Counted from the first letter of the stretch, positions 6,860-14,891 are shown. The stretch: 64,000 nt of DNA from Parafannyhessea umbonata (GCF_900105025.1 NZ_LT629759.1:744001-808000), one strand, 5' to 3'. Notes: a model not told the origin generated them from the letters alone. Program-made: numbers and translations.

Positions 6860-8251
6860 ATGTCCCGACGCTTCGAAGACGTTGCCTATGAGCTTCCGGA
6901 GTTTGGCCGCAAGGTGATCCGGGCGCTTGAGGACGCCGGGTTCGAGGCATGGGCCGTGGGCGGTTGGGTGCGCGACGCCCTGCTGGACGCCCCCTCGCAC
7001 GACGTGGACGTCACGACGTCGGCGCACTGGCGGGATGCCGAGAAGATTCTGGCGTCGTGCGGGTACGCGGTCCATAGGACGGGGGCTGCCCACGGCACGA
7101 TAACCGCCGTGGTCGAGGGCGAGCCCGTGGAGGTGACCACGTACCGCGTCGAGGGCGACTACACGGACCACCGCCACCCGGACGAGGTGCGCTTTGTGGA
7201 CGACATCCGCCTAGACCTGGCGCGCAGGGACTTTACCGTAAACGCCATCGCCTACCATCCGGAGCGCGGGATCCTGGACCCGTTCGACGGCCGCGGCGAC
7301 CTGGGACGCGGTCTCATTCGCGCCGTGGGCGACCCGCGCCGGCGCTTCGAGGAAGACGCGCTGCGCGTGTTGAGGGCGGTGCGCTTCGCGTGCCGCCTGG
7401 GTTTCGACATTGAGCCTCAGACGCAGCAGGCGCTTCTTGAGTGCGCGGACGGCCTGGAGGACATCGCGAGCGAGCGCATAGGGCAGGAGCTGGACGGCAT
7501 CGTGCGCACGGGGCGCATGGGATGGGCCCTCATGAACGAGGCGGAGGTCCTGGGCGAGGCCATCCCGGAGCTCGCGGCCATGGCCGGCTTCGACCAGCAC
7601 AGCCCGTACCACGCCTACGACGTGCTCGAGCACACGGCGCGCGTCTGCATGGCGGTCGAGGAGTTCACCGGGGGCATGGCGTCGCCTGCGCTCAGGTGGG
7701 CGGCTCTTCTCCACGACGTGGCGAAGCCCGTGACCTTCACCCAGGACGACGCCGGCCAGGGCCACTTCTTCGGCCACCCCAAGGTGGGCGCCCCCATGTG
7801 CGAGAAGATCATGCGTCGCCTGGCGCTTCCCAGCGAGCTTGTCGCGCCCACGCGCACGCTCGTGCGGCTGCACGACCACTACGTGAAGCCCACGCGCCGC
7901 TCCGTCCGTCGCACGCTGCTCAAGTTCGAGAACGCGTGTCCTGGGCGCGCGGAGGCGCTCACGTTCGCGCTGCTCGACCTCAAGCGCGCGGACGCGGTGT
8001 CCAAGGTGGACCGCGTGGCGGGCTACGCCGTGGAGCTCGACAAGATCTCTGCGGTGCTCAGGCGCGTGATCGCGGACGGCGAGGCGTTCCGCATGACGGA
8101 CCTCGCCGTGAGCGGGCGCGACGTGATGGAGGCGACGGGCATCAGGCCGGGCCCCGGCGTCGGCATGATCTTGCGCGAGCTGCTGCTGTGCGTGGTGAAC
8201 GGTGAGCTTCCCAACGACCGCGACACTCTGCTGCGCAGCCTTCAGGTGTAG
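6860..8251 (+). CDS. cca: CCA-adding tRNA nucleotidyltransferase
   Basis: A 463-residue cytosolic enzyme that adds or repairs the 3' CCA end of tRNAs from CTP and ATP. The nucleotidyltransferase signature GGWVRDALL is at residues 34-42, with the metal-binding DVD at 48-50. An RRDFTVNAIAYHP motif (about 122-134) and the RFEEDALRVLRAVRFACRLGF signature follow. The central region has an HD phosphohydrolase motif LLHDVAKP (His285-Asp286), as in the HD-containing class II enzymes. The start ATG has GAGAGG upstream. The gene is immediately downstream of the prophage end and 135 bases before a tRNA operon, a functionally fitting neighbourhood. Confidence 0.95.
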   Translation: MSRRFEDVAYELPEFGRKVIRALEDAGFEAWAVGGWVRDALLDAPSHDVDVTTSAHWRDAEKILASCGYAVHRTGAAHGTITAVVEGEPVEVTTYRVEGDYTDHRHPDEVRFVDDIRLDLARRDFTVNAIAYHPERGILDPFDGRGDLGRGLIRAVGDPRRRFEEDALRVLRAVRFACRLGFDIEPQTQQALLECADGLEDIASERIGQELDGIVRTGRMGWALMNEAEVLGEAIPELAAMAGFDQHSPYHAYDVLEHTARVCMAVEEFTGGMASPALRWAALLHDVAKPVTFTQDDAGQGHFFGHPKVGAPMCEKIMRRLALPSELVAPTRTLVRLHDHYVKPTRRSVRRTLLKFENACPGRAEALTFALLDLKRADAVSKVDRVAGYAVELDKISAVLRRVIADGEAFRMTDLAVSGRDVMEATGIRPGPGVGMILRELLLCVVNGELPNDRDTLLRSLQV

Positions 8252-8322
8252 GGGTGTCCGTCGAACGCAGGCCGAACGATAAGAGTAGAAATTGTGGAGC
8301 GCCATGCATTTGAAAGTTTCGC

Positions 8323-8351
8323 TTGCGGAAAGGGTCGAAGGCGCGTATATT
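8323..8351 (+). promoter_or_regulatory. Promoter of the tRNA-Gln/Glu/Glu operon
   Basis: TTGCGG (8323-8328), a 17-base spacer and TATATT (8346-8351) lie 34 bases before the first tRNA. Spacing is ideal and the -10 element matches five of six consensus bases. Confidence 0.7.
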
Positions 8352-8385
8352 ACTTTCTCGCGCTGAGGCGCACAGAGAAACCGAT

Positions 8386-8459
8386 TGGGATGTCGTCTAA
8401 CGGTAGGACAACGGATTCTGGTTCCGTCAGTGTAGGTTCGATTCCTGCCATCCCAGCCA
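8386..8459 (+). tRNA. tRNA-Gln (anticodon CTG)
   Basis: The acceptor arms TGGGATG/CATCCCA pair completely. The anticodon stem ACGGA/TCCGT encloses TTCTGGT with anticodon CTG (reads CAG). The T-loop GGTTCGATTCC is present, the discriminator base is G, and CCA is encoded. Confidence 0.95.
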
Positions 8460-8470
8460 TTCTCGCTTCT

Positions 8471-8547
8471 GGCCCGTTCGTCTAGCGGTTTAGGACGCCG
8501 CCCTCTCAAGGCGGAGATCACCAGTTCGAATCTGGTACGGGCTACCA
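8471..8547 (+). tRNA. tRNA-Glu (anticodon CTC), copy 1
   Basis: The acceptor is GGCCCGT/ACGGGCT with a G-U at the first pair. The anticodon stem CCGCC/GGCGG holds CTCTCAA, anticodon CTC. The T-arm is ACCAGTTCGAATCTGGT and CCA is encoded. It starts 11 bases after tRNA-Gln. Confidence 0.95.
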
Positions 8548-8579
8548 AGTACTCCACGGGCCGTGAGGTCCGTGTGCAT

Positions 8580-8656
8580 GGCCCCGTCGTCTAGCGGTTT
8601 AGGACGCCGCCCTCTCAAGGCGGAGATCACCAGTTCGAATCTGGTCGGGGCTACCA
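8580..8656 (+). tRNA. tRNA-Glu (anticodon CTC), copy 2
   Basis: Identical to copy 1 from the D-arm through the T-arm; only the acceptor-stem bases differ (GGCCCCG/CGGGGCT). CCA is encoded. It lies 32 bases after copy 1, so the pair looks like a tandem duplication. Confidence 0.95.
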
Positions 8657-8665
8657 GGGATTCTC

Positions 8666-8697
8666 GCAGGCCGGGCATAGAGCTCGGCCTGCTTTGT
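8666..8697 (+). terminator. Terminator of the tRNA operon
   Basis: GCAGGCCG and CGGCCTGC form a perfect 8-bp stem (extended by GG/CT pairs inward), followed by TTTGTT, ten bases after the last tRNA. Confidence 0.8.
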
Positions 8698-8870
8698 TAT
8701 GGAGCGACGCTCACGTGCCAGAGAGGTGATGTTGCGCCACCAACGTGGTGTCTGGATGTGTGCGGCGGGCCGTGTCTTTGCAGCTTCCTTTCTGGGTATC
8801 ATCAGTAGGACTCTGGTTTGGGGCGTGAGGCCTCTCTGTCTTGCGACGCGTCGACGGACCTTGGAGGGCC

Positions 8871-10256
8871 ATGGCAGAAGAGAAGAACACCAACCGTACG
8901 AAGCCGAAGGTCCCGCTCAAGGTGTCGGCACCGCACGTATCGGGCGGAACTGCCGGCGCGGCGTCCGATAACGAGGACAACAAGAACAGTGCCCGCAAAG
9001 GTGCGCTCTTCCTGGTGGCCGTCGTCGGCGTGTATGTGCTCTACCTCGTGTTCTCGGGGCAGATGGGCCAGTTTTTGGACGCGCTCGGCTCCGTGGACGG
9101 CTCATGGGTCCTGAAGGCGTGCCTGTGCTTCGGCATGTACTACGTGTTCGGCGTGCTTGCGTACGGCATCGCGGTCTACCTCGACCACGACTCGCCGCTC
9201 GGCGTGCGCGACCTCATGAGCGTCGAGGCCTCAGGCGTGTTCTTCGGAAACCTCACCCCCATGATGGCGGGGTCCGTCCCCTCGCAGATATATCGCATGA
9301 CGCGCTCGGGGCTCGACGTTGGGGAGGCCAGCGCCACGCAGTTCACGCGCTTCATCGCATTCCAGTTTGGCGTCGTGCTGTTTGCCGCCATCATGCTCGT
9401 GGCGAAGGCGGAGTACTTCTTCCAGACGTACGGAGACCTCTTCTTCCTCAACATCGTGGTGTTCACGGTGCACTTCCTCGAGCTCGCGGGCATATTCGTC
9501 ATCTGCCTGTGCCCCCGCTTCGTCATGCGCGTGGGCAACTGGGCCATCCGCATCGCGACGCGGCACAACTGGCTGAAGGACCCCAAGCACTGGGACGACA
9601 TGGTGAACGTGCAGGTCATGGAGTTCGCGAACGCGTTCAAGAACGCCGCGAGCGACCTGCCGTCCATGGCGCTCACCCTGCTGGTCACCATGGCGCAGCT
9701 TGGCAGCCTCTACATGATCCCCTGGTTCGTGCTCAGGGGGTTTGGCATCCGGGCGGACTTCCTCGAGTGCCTGGCCGCCGGCTCCATGGTGCAGATGGTG
9801 TCGTCCGCCGTGCCGCTGCCGGGTGGCACCGGCGGCGCCGAGGGCGGCTTCCTCATGTTCTACGGCCACATGTTCGGGCGCTCGGCAAGCGCCGGCTTCC
9901 TCATCTGGCGCATCGTCACGTTCTTCGGCCCCACGCTCCTGGCGGCTCCGCTTCTGGGCCTGCGCTCCAACGGGGGCCCCAGCATCTACGCGCGCGTGCA
10001 GAAGGCAAAGGCGCGGCTGCACGCCAAGGGGTCGCGCTCTTCTCGCGCGAAGGGCACGGCGACCATCTCTGGCTCCATGCTGAGGCAGAAGGCGAAGGGC
10101 GTACCCACCGCGGGCACCACCGGCAAGACCGCGGCGAAGCAGGGTCCCGTAGCCGTTCCCGGCGGCATTCGCGTACCCATGAGGAAGAAGCCCCGGCAGG
10201 CACCCAAGGCGGATGCGGCTTCCGCGCAGGGCGAGAAGGACTTTCCGGCACAGTAG
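8871..10256 (+). CDS. YbhN/AglD-type flippase-like integral membrane protein (LPG synthase TM-domain family)
   Basis: 461 residues from an ATG with GGAGGG four bases upstream; the frame is open further 5' but lacks a start signal. About 45 charged/Pro/Thr residues come first, then six to eight hydrophobic helices between residues 44 and 370. These include GVFFGNLTPMMAGSVPSQIYRM, AVPLPGGTGGAEGGFLMFYG and WRIVTFFGPTLLAAPLLGL, motifs characteristic of the UPF0104 family. Members include MprF's membrane half and putative lipid-carrier flippases. A basic, Ala/Lys/Pro-rich cytoplasmic tail of about 85 residues ends the protein. The substrate is unknown; a polyprenyl- or glycolipid-linked compound is likely. 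Confidence 0.8.
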   Translation: MAEEKNTNRTKPKVPLKVSAPHVSGGTAGAASDNEDNKNSARKGALFLVAVVGVYVLYLVFSGQMGQFLDALGSVDGSWVLKACLCFGMYYVFGVLAYGIAVYLDHDSPLGVRDLMSVEASGVFFGNLTPMMAGSVPSQIYRMTRSGLDVGEASATQFTRFIAFQFGVVLFAAIMLVAKAEYFFQTYGDLFFLNIVVFTVHFLELAGIFVICLCPRFVMRVGNWAIRIATRHNWLKDPKHWDDMVNVQVMEFANAFKNAASDLPSMALTLLVTMAQLGSLYMIPWFVLRGFGIRADFLECLAAGSMVQMVSSAVPLPGGTGGAEGGFLMFYGHMFGRSASAGFLIWRIVTFFGPTLLAAPLLGLRSNGGPSIYARVQKAKARLHAKGSRSSRAKGTATISGSMLRQKAKGVPTAGTTGKTAAKQGPVAVPGGIRVPMRKKPRQAPKADAASAQGEKDFPAQ

Positions 10257-10478
10257 CGGCCGCGCCATGCCGGCATGTCCGCGCGGCTGTGGTCGTCCTG
10301 TGCGCGGTGCATGGGTTAATTGCGCCGTTGGGAAACGCGGCGGGGTGGCGCCGCATCGTCTGGAATAATTGATAGCGTTATTGAGAGCGCGAGCGGGCGG
10401 TCGCCGGGTGCGGCGGCCCGCGTGCAAGAGGGGGCGCCGGCCAGGGCCTGCGCCAACACAAGAGACCGGAGTGCATGC

Positions 10479-11246
10479 ATGGCGGCAAGGGAAGAGATTA
10501 TCGAGAAGATCGGCCTGCTCAACCACATGGTTGGCGTGGCGCGTCGCATTCGCAGGGACGAGGAGGCCGCGGCGGATCCCAACGTCGCGCGCGTCGTCGC
10601 GCTGCTGCGTCTGAAGGACGGCATCCCCACGCAGGAGATGGCCACCGTGCTGGGCATCGACGGCGCGGCCATGGGCGCGACGCTCGAGGCGATGGGCGAG
10701 TCCGGCCTCGTTGAGGTGAGGGTGGCGCAGGACGGCTCGAAGTCCGTCGCGCTGACCGAGAAGGGCCGCGAGGACGCGCCTGCGAAGGCGGAGCTTTCGG
10801 ACGTGGCGCTGGACGGGTTCACGGACGAGGAGGCGGAGACGCTCCTGGGCTACCTCGGACGCATCGAGGCGTCGCTCACCGGCGAGCTTGGCGCGGACTG
10901 GAAGGAGCGCGAGGAGGCCCGCAAGGCCGCGAAGCGCCACGAGGGCAGACCTTCCGACCGCGATGGCCAGGGAAGTCGCGGGGGGTTCCGCGGCGGGCGC
11001 GACGACCGCCGAAGCGGAGACCGCGACGGCCGCAGCGGATACCGCGGCGGGCGAGAAGACCGCAGGCCTGCCGATCGCGGCGGCTACCGTGGGTCCCGCG
11101 ACGACCGCGGCGGCTACCGTGGCGGACGTGACGACAGGCGCGGGGAGCGTGGCGGCTACCGTGGCGGCCGCGACGACCGTCGCGGCGGGGACCGTGGCGG
11201 CTACCGTGGCCGCGATGACCGCGGCGGTCGTCGTCGCGAAGACTAG
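10479..11246 (+). CDS. Winged-helix (MarR-like) protein with an RGG/GYRGGRDDRR-repeat tail
   Basis: 255 residues from an ATG seven bases after a GGAG. Residues ~5-150 are a MarR/ArsR-like winged-helix module: a helical start (IIEKIGLLNHMVGVARRIRRD), a recognition-helix region (IPTQEMATVLGIDGAAMGATLEAM), a wing (GLVEVRVAQDGSKSVALTEKG), and a C-terminal helical pair. From about residue 155 the chain becomes almost wholly Gly, Arg and Asp, with about six imperfect copies of RGGYRGGRDDRRG, ending GGRRRED. Such RGG tails bind RNA in other proteins (for example DEAD-box helicases and eukaryotic RGG-box proteins). A nucleic-acid-binding role is therefore likely, but the target is unknown. It lies in the same direction as the flippase gene, 223 bases away. 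Confidence 0.78.
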   Translation: MAAREEIIEKIGLLNHMVGVARRIRRDEEAAADPNVARVVALLRLKDGIPTQEMATVLGIDGAAMGATLEAMGESGLVEVRVAQDGSKSVALTEKGREDAPAKAELSDVALDGFTDEEAETLLGYLGRIEASLTGELGADWKEREEARKAAKRHEGRPSDRDGQGSRGGFRGGRDDRRSGDRDGRSGYRGGREDRRPADRGGYRGSRDDRGGYRGGRDDRRGERGGYRGGRDDRRGGDRGGYRGRDDRGGRRRED

Positions 11247-11294
11247 CGCGGCGCGGCAGTGGTCCTGCCGCCCGCATCGCACATGGCACAAGCA

Positions 11295-11328
11295 AGGCGC
11301 CGTCCCGTCCCGGGGCGGCGCCTCTTTT
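11295..11328 (+). terminator. Terminator after the winged-helix/RGG gene
   Basis: AGGCGCCG and CGGCGCCT form a perfect 8-bp stem with an inner CCC/GGG pairing, followed by CTTTTG. Confidence 0.8.
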
Positions 11329-11355
11329 GCGAGCGGGCACTGACCATGGGCGCGC

Positions 11356-11375
11356 GTCCTTCTCGCCCGGCGCTA
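11356..11375. repeat. Dispersed 20-bp repeat, copy A
   Basis: GTCCTTCTCGCCCGGCGCTA occurs here and identically at 56462-56481. In this copy its last three bases are the stop codon of the LysR gene read on the minus strand. Both copies sit shortly after a rho-independent terminator. Confidence 0.6.
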
Positions 11376-12251
11376 CGCCTGCGGCGGCAGGCCGGCGTTC
11401 TTGAGGATGAACTCTGCGAAGCGGCGCGACGCCACGGGCAGCGTCTCCCACGACGCCCACGCGAGCGCGATGTTGCGTACGGGGCGCTCGCGGATGGGGC
11501 GCACCTCCACGCCGGTGGCGTAACCCTCGAGCATCGTGCTGTACAGGATCGATACGCCAAGCCCCTCGCGCACCATTGCGAGGATGGAGTAGTCGTCCGT
11601 CACCTCGTAGCGTATGCGCGGCCGGATGCCGGCGCGCTCGAACGCCGTGAGGGCAACGCTCGTCTGTCCCTCGTCCAGCAGGATGAGCGGCTCTACCGCC
11701 AGCTGCCCCAGGCTCACCTCACGCAAAGCGGCAAGCGGGTGGCCCTCCGGCAGCACGGCGAGCATCGTGTCCGTCGCGACGGTGCGGTACGGCAGGCCGG
11801 AGCCGTCGCCGTTTATGAAGCCAAGGTCCACGCGGTCCTCGGCCACCCACTGCGCGATGCTCGTGTACTCTCCCTGGCGCAGCACGAAGCGCACGTCCGG
11901 GTGAAGCTCCTCGAAGCGGTGCATCAGCGGCGGCAGTATGCGCCGGCTCACGCTCGAGAACGTGCCCACGCGGATCGTGGCGCCCAGGAGCCCCGCCACC
12001 TCCTGCCGGCGGCGCTCGAGGTCGTCCTCCGCGTGCGCCACCGCGCGGATGGCCGGCATGAACGTGCGTCCGTCGCCGGTGAGGCTCACGGAGCCGCGCC
12101 CGCGCTCCAGCAAGCTCGCGCCGAGCTCCGACTCCAGCGCGCGCACGGTCTGGCTCACGGCGCTCTGCGTGTAGCCCAGCTCGTGCGCCGCCTTCGTGAA
12201 GCTGCCGGCGTCAACGACGCTGCAGAACACCTTGTAGCGGGATACCCTCAT
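11373..12251 (-). CDS. LysR-family transcriptional regulator
   Basis: 292 residues. The N-terminal helix-turn-helix is typical: YKVFCSVVDAGSFTKAAHELGYTQSAVSQTVRALE (residues ~6-40), followed by the linker helix and a periplasmic-binding-protein-like effector domain (about 90-290; TIRVGTFSSVSRRILPPLMHRF begins it). It is transcribed away from azlC, with 121 bp of AT-rich DNA between them, the classic arrangement for a LysR regulator of the neighbouring operon. The effector is presumably an amino acid or related metabolite. The start ATG is the one giving the standard MRVSRYKVF N-terminus. Confidence 0.9.
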   Translation of the reverse strand: MRVSRYKVFCSVVDAGSFTKAAHELGYTQSAVSQTVRALESELGASLLERGRGSVSLTGDGRTFMPAIRAVAHAEDDLERRRQEVAGLLGATIRVGTFSSVSRRILPPLMHRFEELHPDVRFVLRQGEYTSIAQWVAEDRVDLGFINGDGSGLPYRTVATDTMLAVLPEGHPLAALREVSLGQLAVEPLILLDEGQTSVALTAFERAGIRPRIRYEVTDDYSILAMVREGLGVSILYSTMLEGYATGVEVRPIRERPVRNIALAWASWETLPVASRRFAEFILKNAGLPPQA

Positions 12252-12372
12252 GAAGTGCCCCCAAACTTCAGCATAAGAAACGTTAATGCAACAATAAAAT
12301 ACATTCGTTTCACTTATCCCAATAGCGATGATATTACATAAGCACAGTAAAACAGTTGAGTGGGGAGCAATC

Positions 12373-13176
12373 GTGGCAACGGCGGTTATTGGAACACAGA
12401 CGACAGACATGCATGCGGGCGAGCTCGCGTACCCTGGCACCGCCCGCCTGGGCGAGAAGGGCCTCGGTCTGTTTCGCGAGGGCCTCGCGGAGGGCGTGCC
12501 CATCGCACTCGGCTACTTCGCGGTGTCGTTCTCGCTTGGCATCGCCGCGAAGATGAGCGGCCTCACGCTGTCCCAGGGCGTCGTCACGAGCTTCCTGTGC
12601 AACGCGTCCGCCGGCGAGTATGCCGGCTTCACCATGGTCGCGGCAAACGCCAGCTACCTGGAGCTCGCGGTCATGATGCTCATCGCCAACGCCCGCTACC
12701 TGCTCATGGGGTGCGTGCTTTCGCAGCGCTTCAGCCCGGACACGCCCGTGTGGATGCGCGCGCTCATCGCGTTCGACAACACGGACGAGATCTTCGCCGT
12801 CAATGTGGCGCACAAGGGTGACGTCAGGCCCGCCCGCGCACTCGGCCTCATGGCCCTGCCGCTCGTGGGCTGGGCCGGCGGCACGGCCGTGGGCATGCTC
12901 GTGGGCGGCGTTCTGCCCAAGCTTCTGGTGCAGGCGCTCTCCGTGTCGCTGTTTGGCATGTTCCTCGCGGTCATCATCCCGCCGGCGCGCCAGAACCGCG
13001 TGGTCGCGGGCGTGGTTGCCGTGAGCTTCGCGGCGAGCCTCGCCGCCTCCGTCGCCCCGCTCTTCTCGGCCGTGGGCGAGGGCGTGCGCACCATCGTGCT
13101 CACGCTGGCCATCTCCGCTGCGGCGGCCGTGCTGTTCCCGTGCCCGGAAGACGATGCGGAAGCGGGGGAGGCATAG
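12373..13176 (+). CDS. azlC: AzlC-type amino-acid exporter, large subunit
   Basis: About 267 residues. The GTG at 12373 is chosen because GGGGAG lies 5 bases upstream; the more upstream ATG at 12328 has no ribosome binding site, and an internal ATG at 12409 is also possible. The AzlC signature GVPIALGYFAVSFSLGIAAKMSG is at about residues 40-62, then NASAGEYAGFTMVAANASYLELAVMMLIANARYLLMG, with five to six predicted membrane helices. AzlC works with AzlD, a small partner encoded next, to export branched-chain amino acids or analogues. The last bases of azlC carry the azlD ribosome binding site, so the two are co-translated. The divergent LysR gene probably controls the pair. Confidence 0.9.
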   Translation: MATAVIGTQTTDMHAGELAYPGTARLGEKGLGLFREGLAEGVPIALGYFAVSFSLGIAAKMSGLTLSQGVVTSFLCNASAGEYAGFTMVAANASYLELAVMMLIANARYLLMGCVLSQRFSPDTPVWMRALIAFDNTDEIFAVNVAHKGDVRPARALGLMALPLVGWAGGTAVGMLVGGVLPKLLVQALSVSLFGMFLAVIIPPARQNRVVAGVVAVSFAASLAASVAPLFSAVGEGVRTIVLTLAISAAAAVLFPCPEDDAEAGEA

Positions 13177-13177
13177 C

Positions 13178-13492
13178 ATGGGCTCCATGGGGTGGGGCTA
13201 CGTCGTCGTGATGGCGGGCGTCACATTCGCGACGCGCGCGCTTCCCGCGACGCTCATCAGGAGCAAGGTCACGAACCGCTTCCTGCGCTCGTTTTTGTAC
13301 TACGTGCCGTACGTCACGCTCGCGGTCATGACGTTCCCGGCGATCCTGGGCGCGACGGGCGTGCCCGCGGCAGGCGCCGTCGCCCTTCTCGTGGGCATCG
13401 CGCTCGCGTGGCGGGGGGCCGGCCTGTTTGCGGTGTCGGGCGCGTGCTGCGCATCCGTCCTCGCGGTGACGCTCCTGGCCCAGGCGCTGTAG
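13178..13492 (+). CDS. azlD: AzlD-type small subunit of the amino-acid exporter
   Basis: 104 residues, with GGGGGAGG 6 bases before the ATG. The protein is nearly all hydrophobic, with three to four helices. The AzlD motifs FATRALPATLIRSKV and FLRSFLYYVPYVTLAVMTFPAIL are present, including the conserved R-x-LP near the start. It partners AzlC and starts one base after the azlC stop. No other transporter component is nearby. Confidence 0.9.
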   Translation: MGSMGWGYVVVMAGVTFATRALPATLIRSKVTNRFLRSFLYYVPYVTLAVMTFPAILGATGVPAAGAVALLVGIALAWRGAGLFAVSGACCASVLAVTLLAQAL

Positions 13493-13637
13493 CTCCGCAC
13501 GCGTGCGCGCGACGTGCGTCGTTTGTTTCCATCGTGGTGGCGTTTGGCGTGCCGCGTCGTACTCGCTTTCCTGAAGCCGTACAATTTATGCAATAGTTTT
13601 GACTGCTGTACGCGCGTTTGCGGGAAGGAAGGTACGA

Positions 13638-14801
13638 ATGAGGCTCTCCAAGAGGCTTGACCTGTTTGGGAACGAGGTGTTCGCGGCGCTCAACCTGCGC
13701 CGTCGCGAGCTCGAGGCCAAGGGGCGCGAGGTGTACGACCTTTCCGTCGGCACGCCGGACTTCGCACCGGACCAGCGCCTGATAGACGCAATGGTCAAGA
13801 GCGCGTCTGACCCGGAGAACTGGAAGTACTCCCTGCACGATCGCGACGAGCTCGACAGGGCCGTGTGCGACTACTACCGCCGCCGCTACGGGGTCGAGGG
13901 CATCACGCCCGACATGGTCATGAGCTGCCATGGCACGCAGGAGGGCATGGGCTTCGTGTGTCAGGCCCTCGTGGACCCGGGCGACACCGTGCTGGTGCCG
14001 GACCCGTGCTACCCGCTCTTCCGCACGGCGAGTCTGCTCGCGGGCGCCAAGCTCGCGTTCTACCCGCTTTCGGCGGAGCATGACTTCCTGCCATACGTCG
14101 CGGGCATCCCCGACGACGTCGCGGACGCGGCACGCTACATGGTGGTGTCGCTGCCCGCAAACCCCGTGGGCTCCGTGGGCACGCCCGAGGTCTACCGACA
14201 GATCATCGACTTCGCCAAGGCGCACGACATCGTGATCATCCACGACAACGCGTACAGCGACATCGTGTTCGACTCCAAGGAGCCCGGCGGCTCGTTTTTG
14301 GCGTACGAGGGTGCGCAGGACGTGGGCGTGGAGTTCCTCTCGCTCTCCAAGTCCTTCGACGTCACCGGCGTCAGGCTCAGCTTCCTCGTAGGCCGTCCGG
14401 ACATCGTCGCCGCCGCGAAGAAGCTGCACGGCCAGCTTGACTACGGCATGTTCTTCCCAGAGCAGGACGTCGCCATCGCGGCACTCACGGGCCCGCTCGA
14501 CGGTGTGGAGCGCCAGCGCATGGCCTACCAGGAGCGTCGTGACGCCCTATGCGACGCACTCGAGTCCATTGGCTGGGAGCGCCCCAACGCCCACGGCTCC
14601 ATGTTCGTGTGGGCGCGCATCCCCGGCGGCCGCATGGACTCCGTCGACTTCGTGCTCGAGCTCATGGAGAAGTCCGGCGTCATCGTGACCCCGGGCGCGA
14701 GCTTTGGCCCCGCGGGCGAGGGCTTCGTGCGCATGGCGCTCGTGATGCCGCCCGAGCGCCTTCGCGAGGCGGTCGAGAAGATCAGCGAGGCCGGCTTCTA
14801 G
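13638..14801 (+). CDS. PLP-dependent class I/II aminotransferase (AspC/DapL-like)
   Basis: 387 residues, cytosolic. The start ATG follows GGAAGGAAGG. Fold-type I features are clear: LSVGTPDFAPDQRLIDAM near the N-terminus, GTQEGMGFVCQALVDPGDTVLVPDPCYPLF (cofactor and substrate pocket), and SLPANPVGSVGTPEVY (usual form NPTG). The PLP lysine lies in SLSKSFDVTGVRLSF (Lys238), and the C-terminal substrate-carboxylate Arg is in GFVRMALVMP. NPVG instead of NPTG and SFDVTGVR instead of the common T-x-x-M-x-G-W-R set it apart from standard aspartate aminotransferases. The closest style is LL-diaminopimelate/alanine-type enzymes, so the substrate is left open. A TACAAT -10-like element lies at 13580-13585. 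Confidence 0.85.
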   Translation: MRLSKRLDLFGNEVFAALNLRRRELEAKGREVYDLSVGTPDFAPDQRLIDAMVKSASDPENWKYSLHDRDELDRAVCDYYRRRYGVEGITPDMVMSCHGTQEGMGFVCQALVDPGDTVLVPDPCYPLFRTASLLAGAKLAFYPLSAEHDFLPYVAGIPDDVADAARYMVVSLPANPVGSVGTPEVYRQIIDFAKAHDIVIIHDNAYSDIVFDSKEPGGSFLAYEGAQDVGVEFLSLSKSFDVTGVRLSFLVGRPDIVAAAKKLHGQLDYGMFFPEQDVAIAALTGPLDGVERQRMAYQERRDALCDALESIGWERPNAHGSMFVWARIPGGRMDSVDFVLELMEKSGVIVTPGASFGPAGEGFVRMALVMPPERLREAVEKISEAGF

Positions 14802-14891
14802 GGGCGCGGCGTGCGGTCTGGCCGTCGGCAGCACTTGTGGGGGCTTGGTGGCGTTGGGTCAAATTGTATCGGTAAGCAAACATTCCCGCCT

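Noticed and set aside
7211-8557. Long minus-strand open frame opposite cca and the tRNA genes
   Set aside because: It overlaps cca and three tRNAs, its protein is Arg/His/Ala/Leu-biased as expected for an antisense frame of GC-rich coding DNA, and it contains no recognisable motif.
10900-11246. The repetitive DNA at the end of the winged-helix gene as a CRISPR array or minisatellite
   Set aside because: The repeats are in frame, encode RGG units, have no spacers of constant length, and no cas gene is near.
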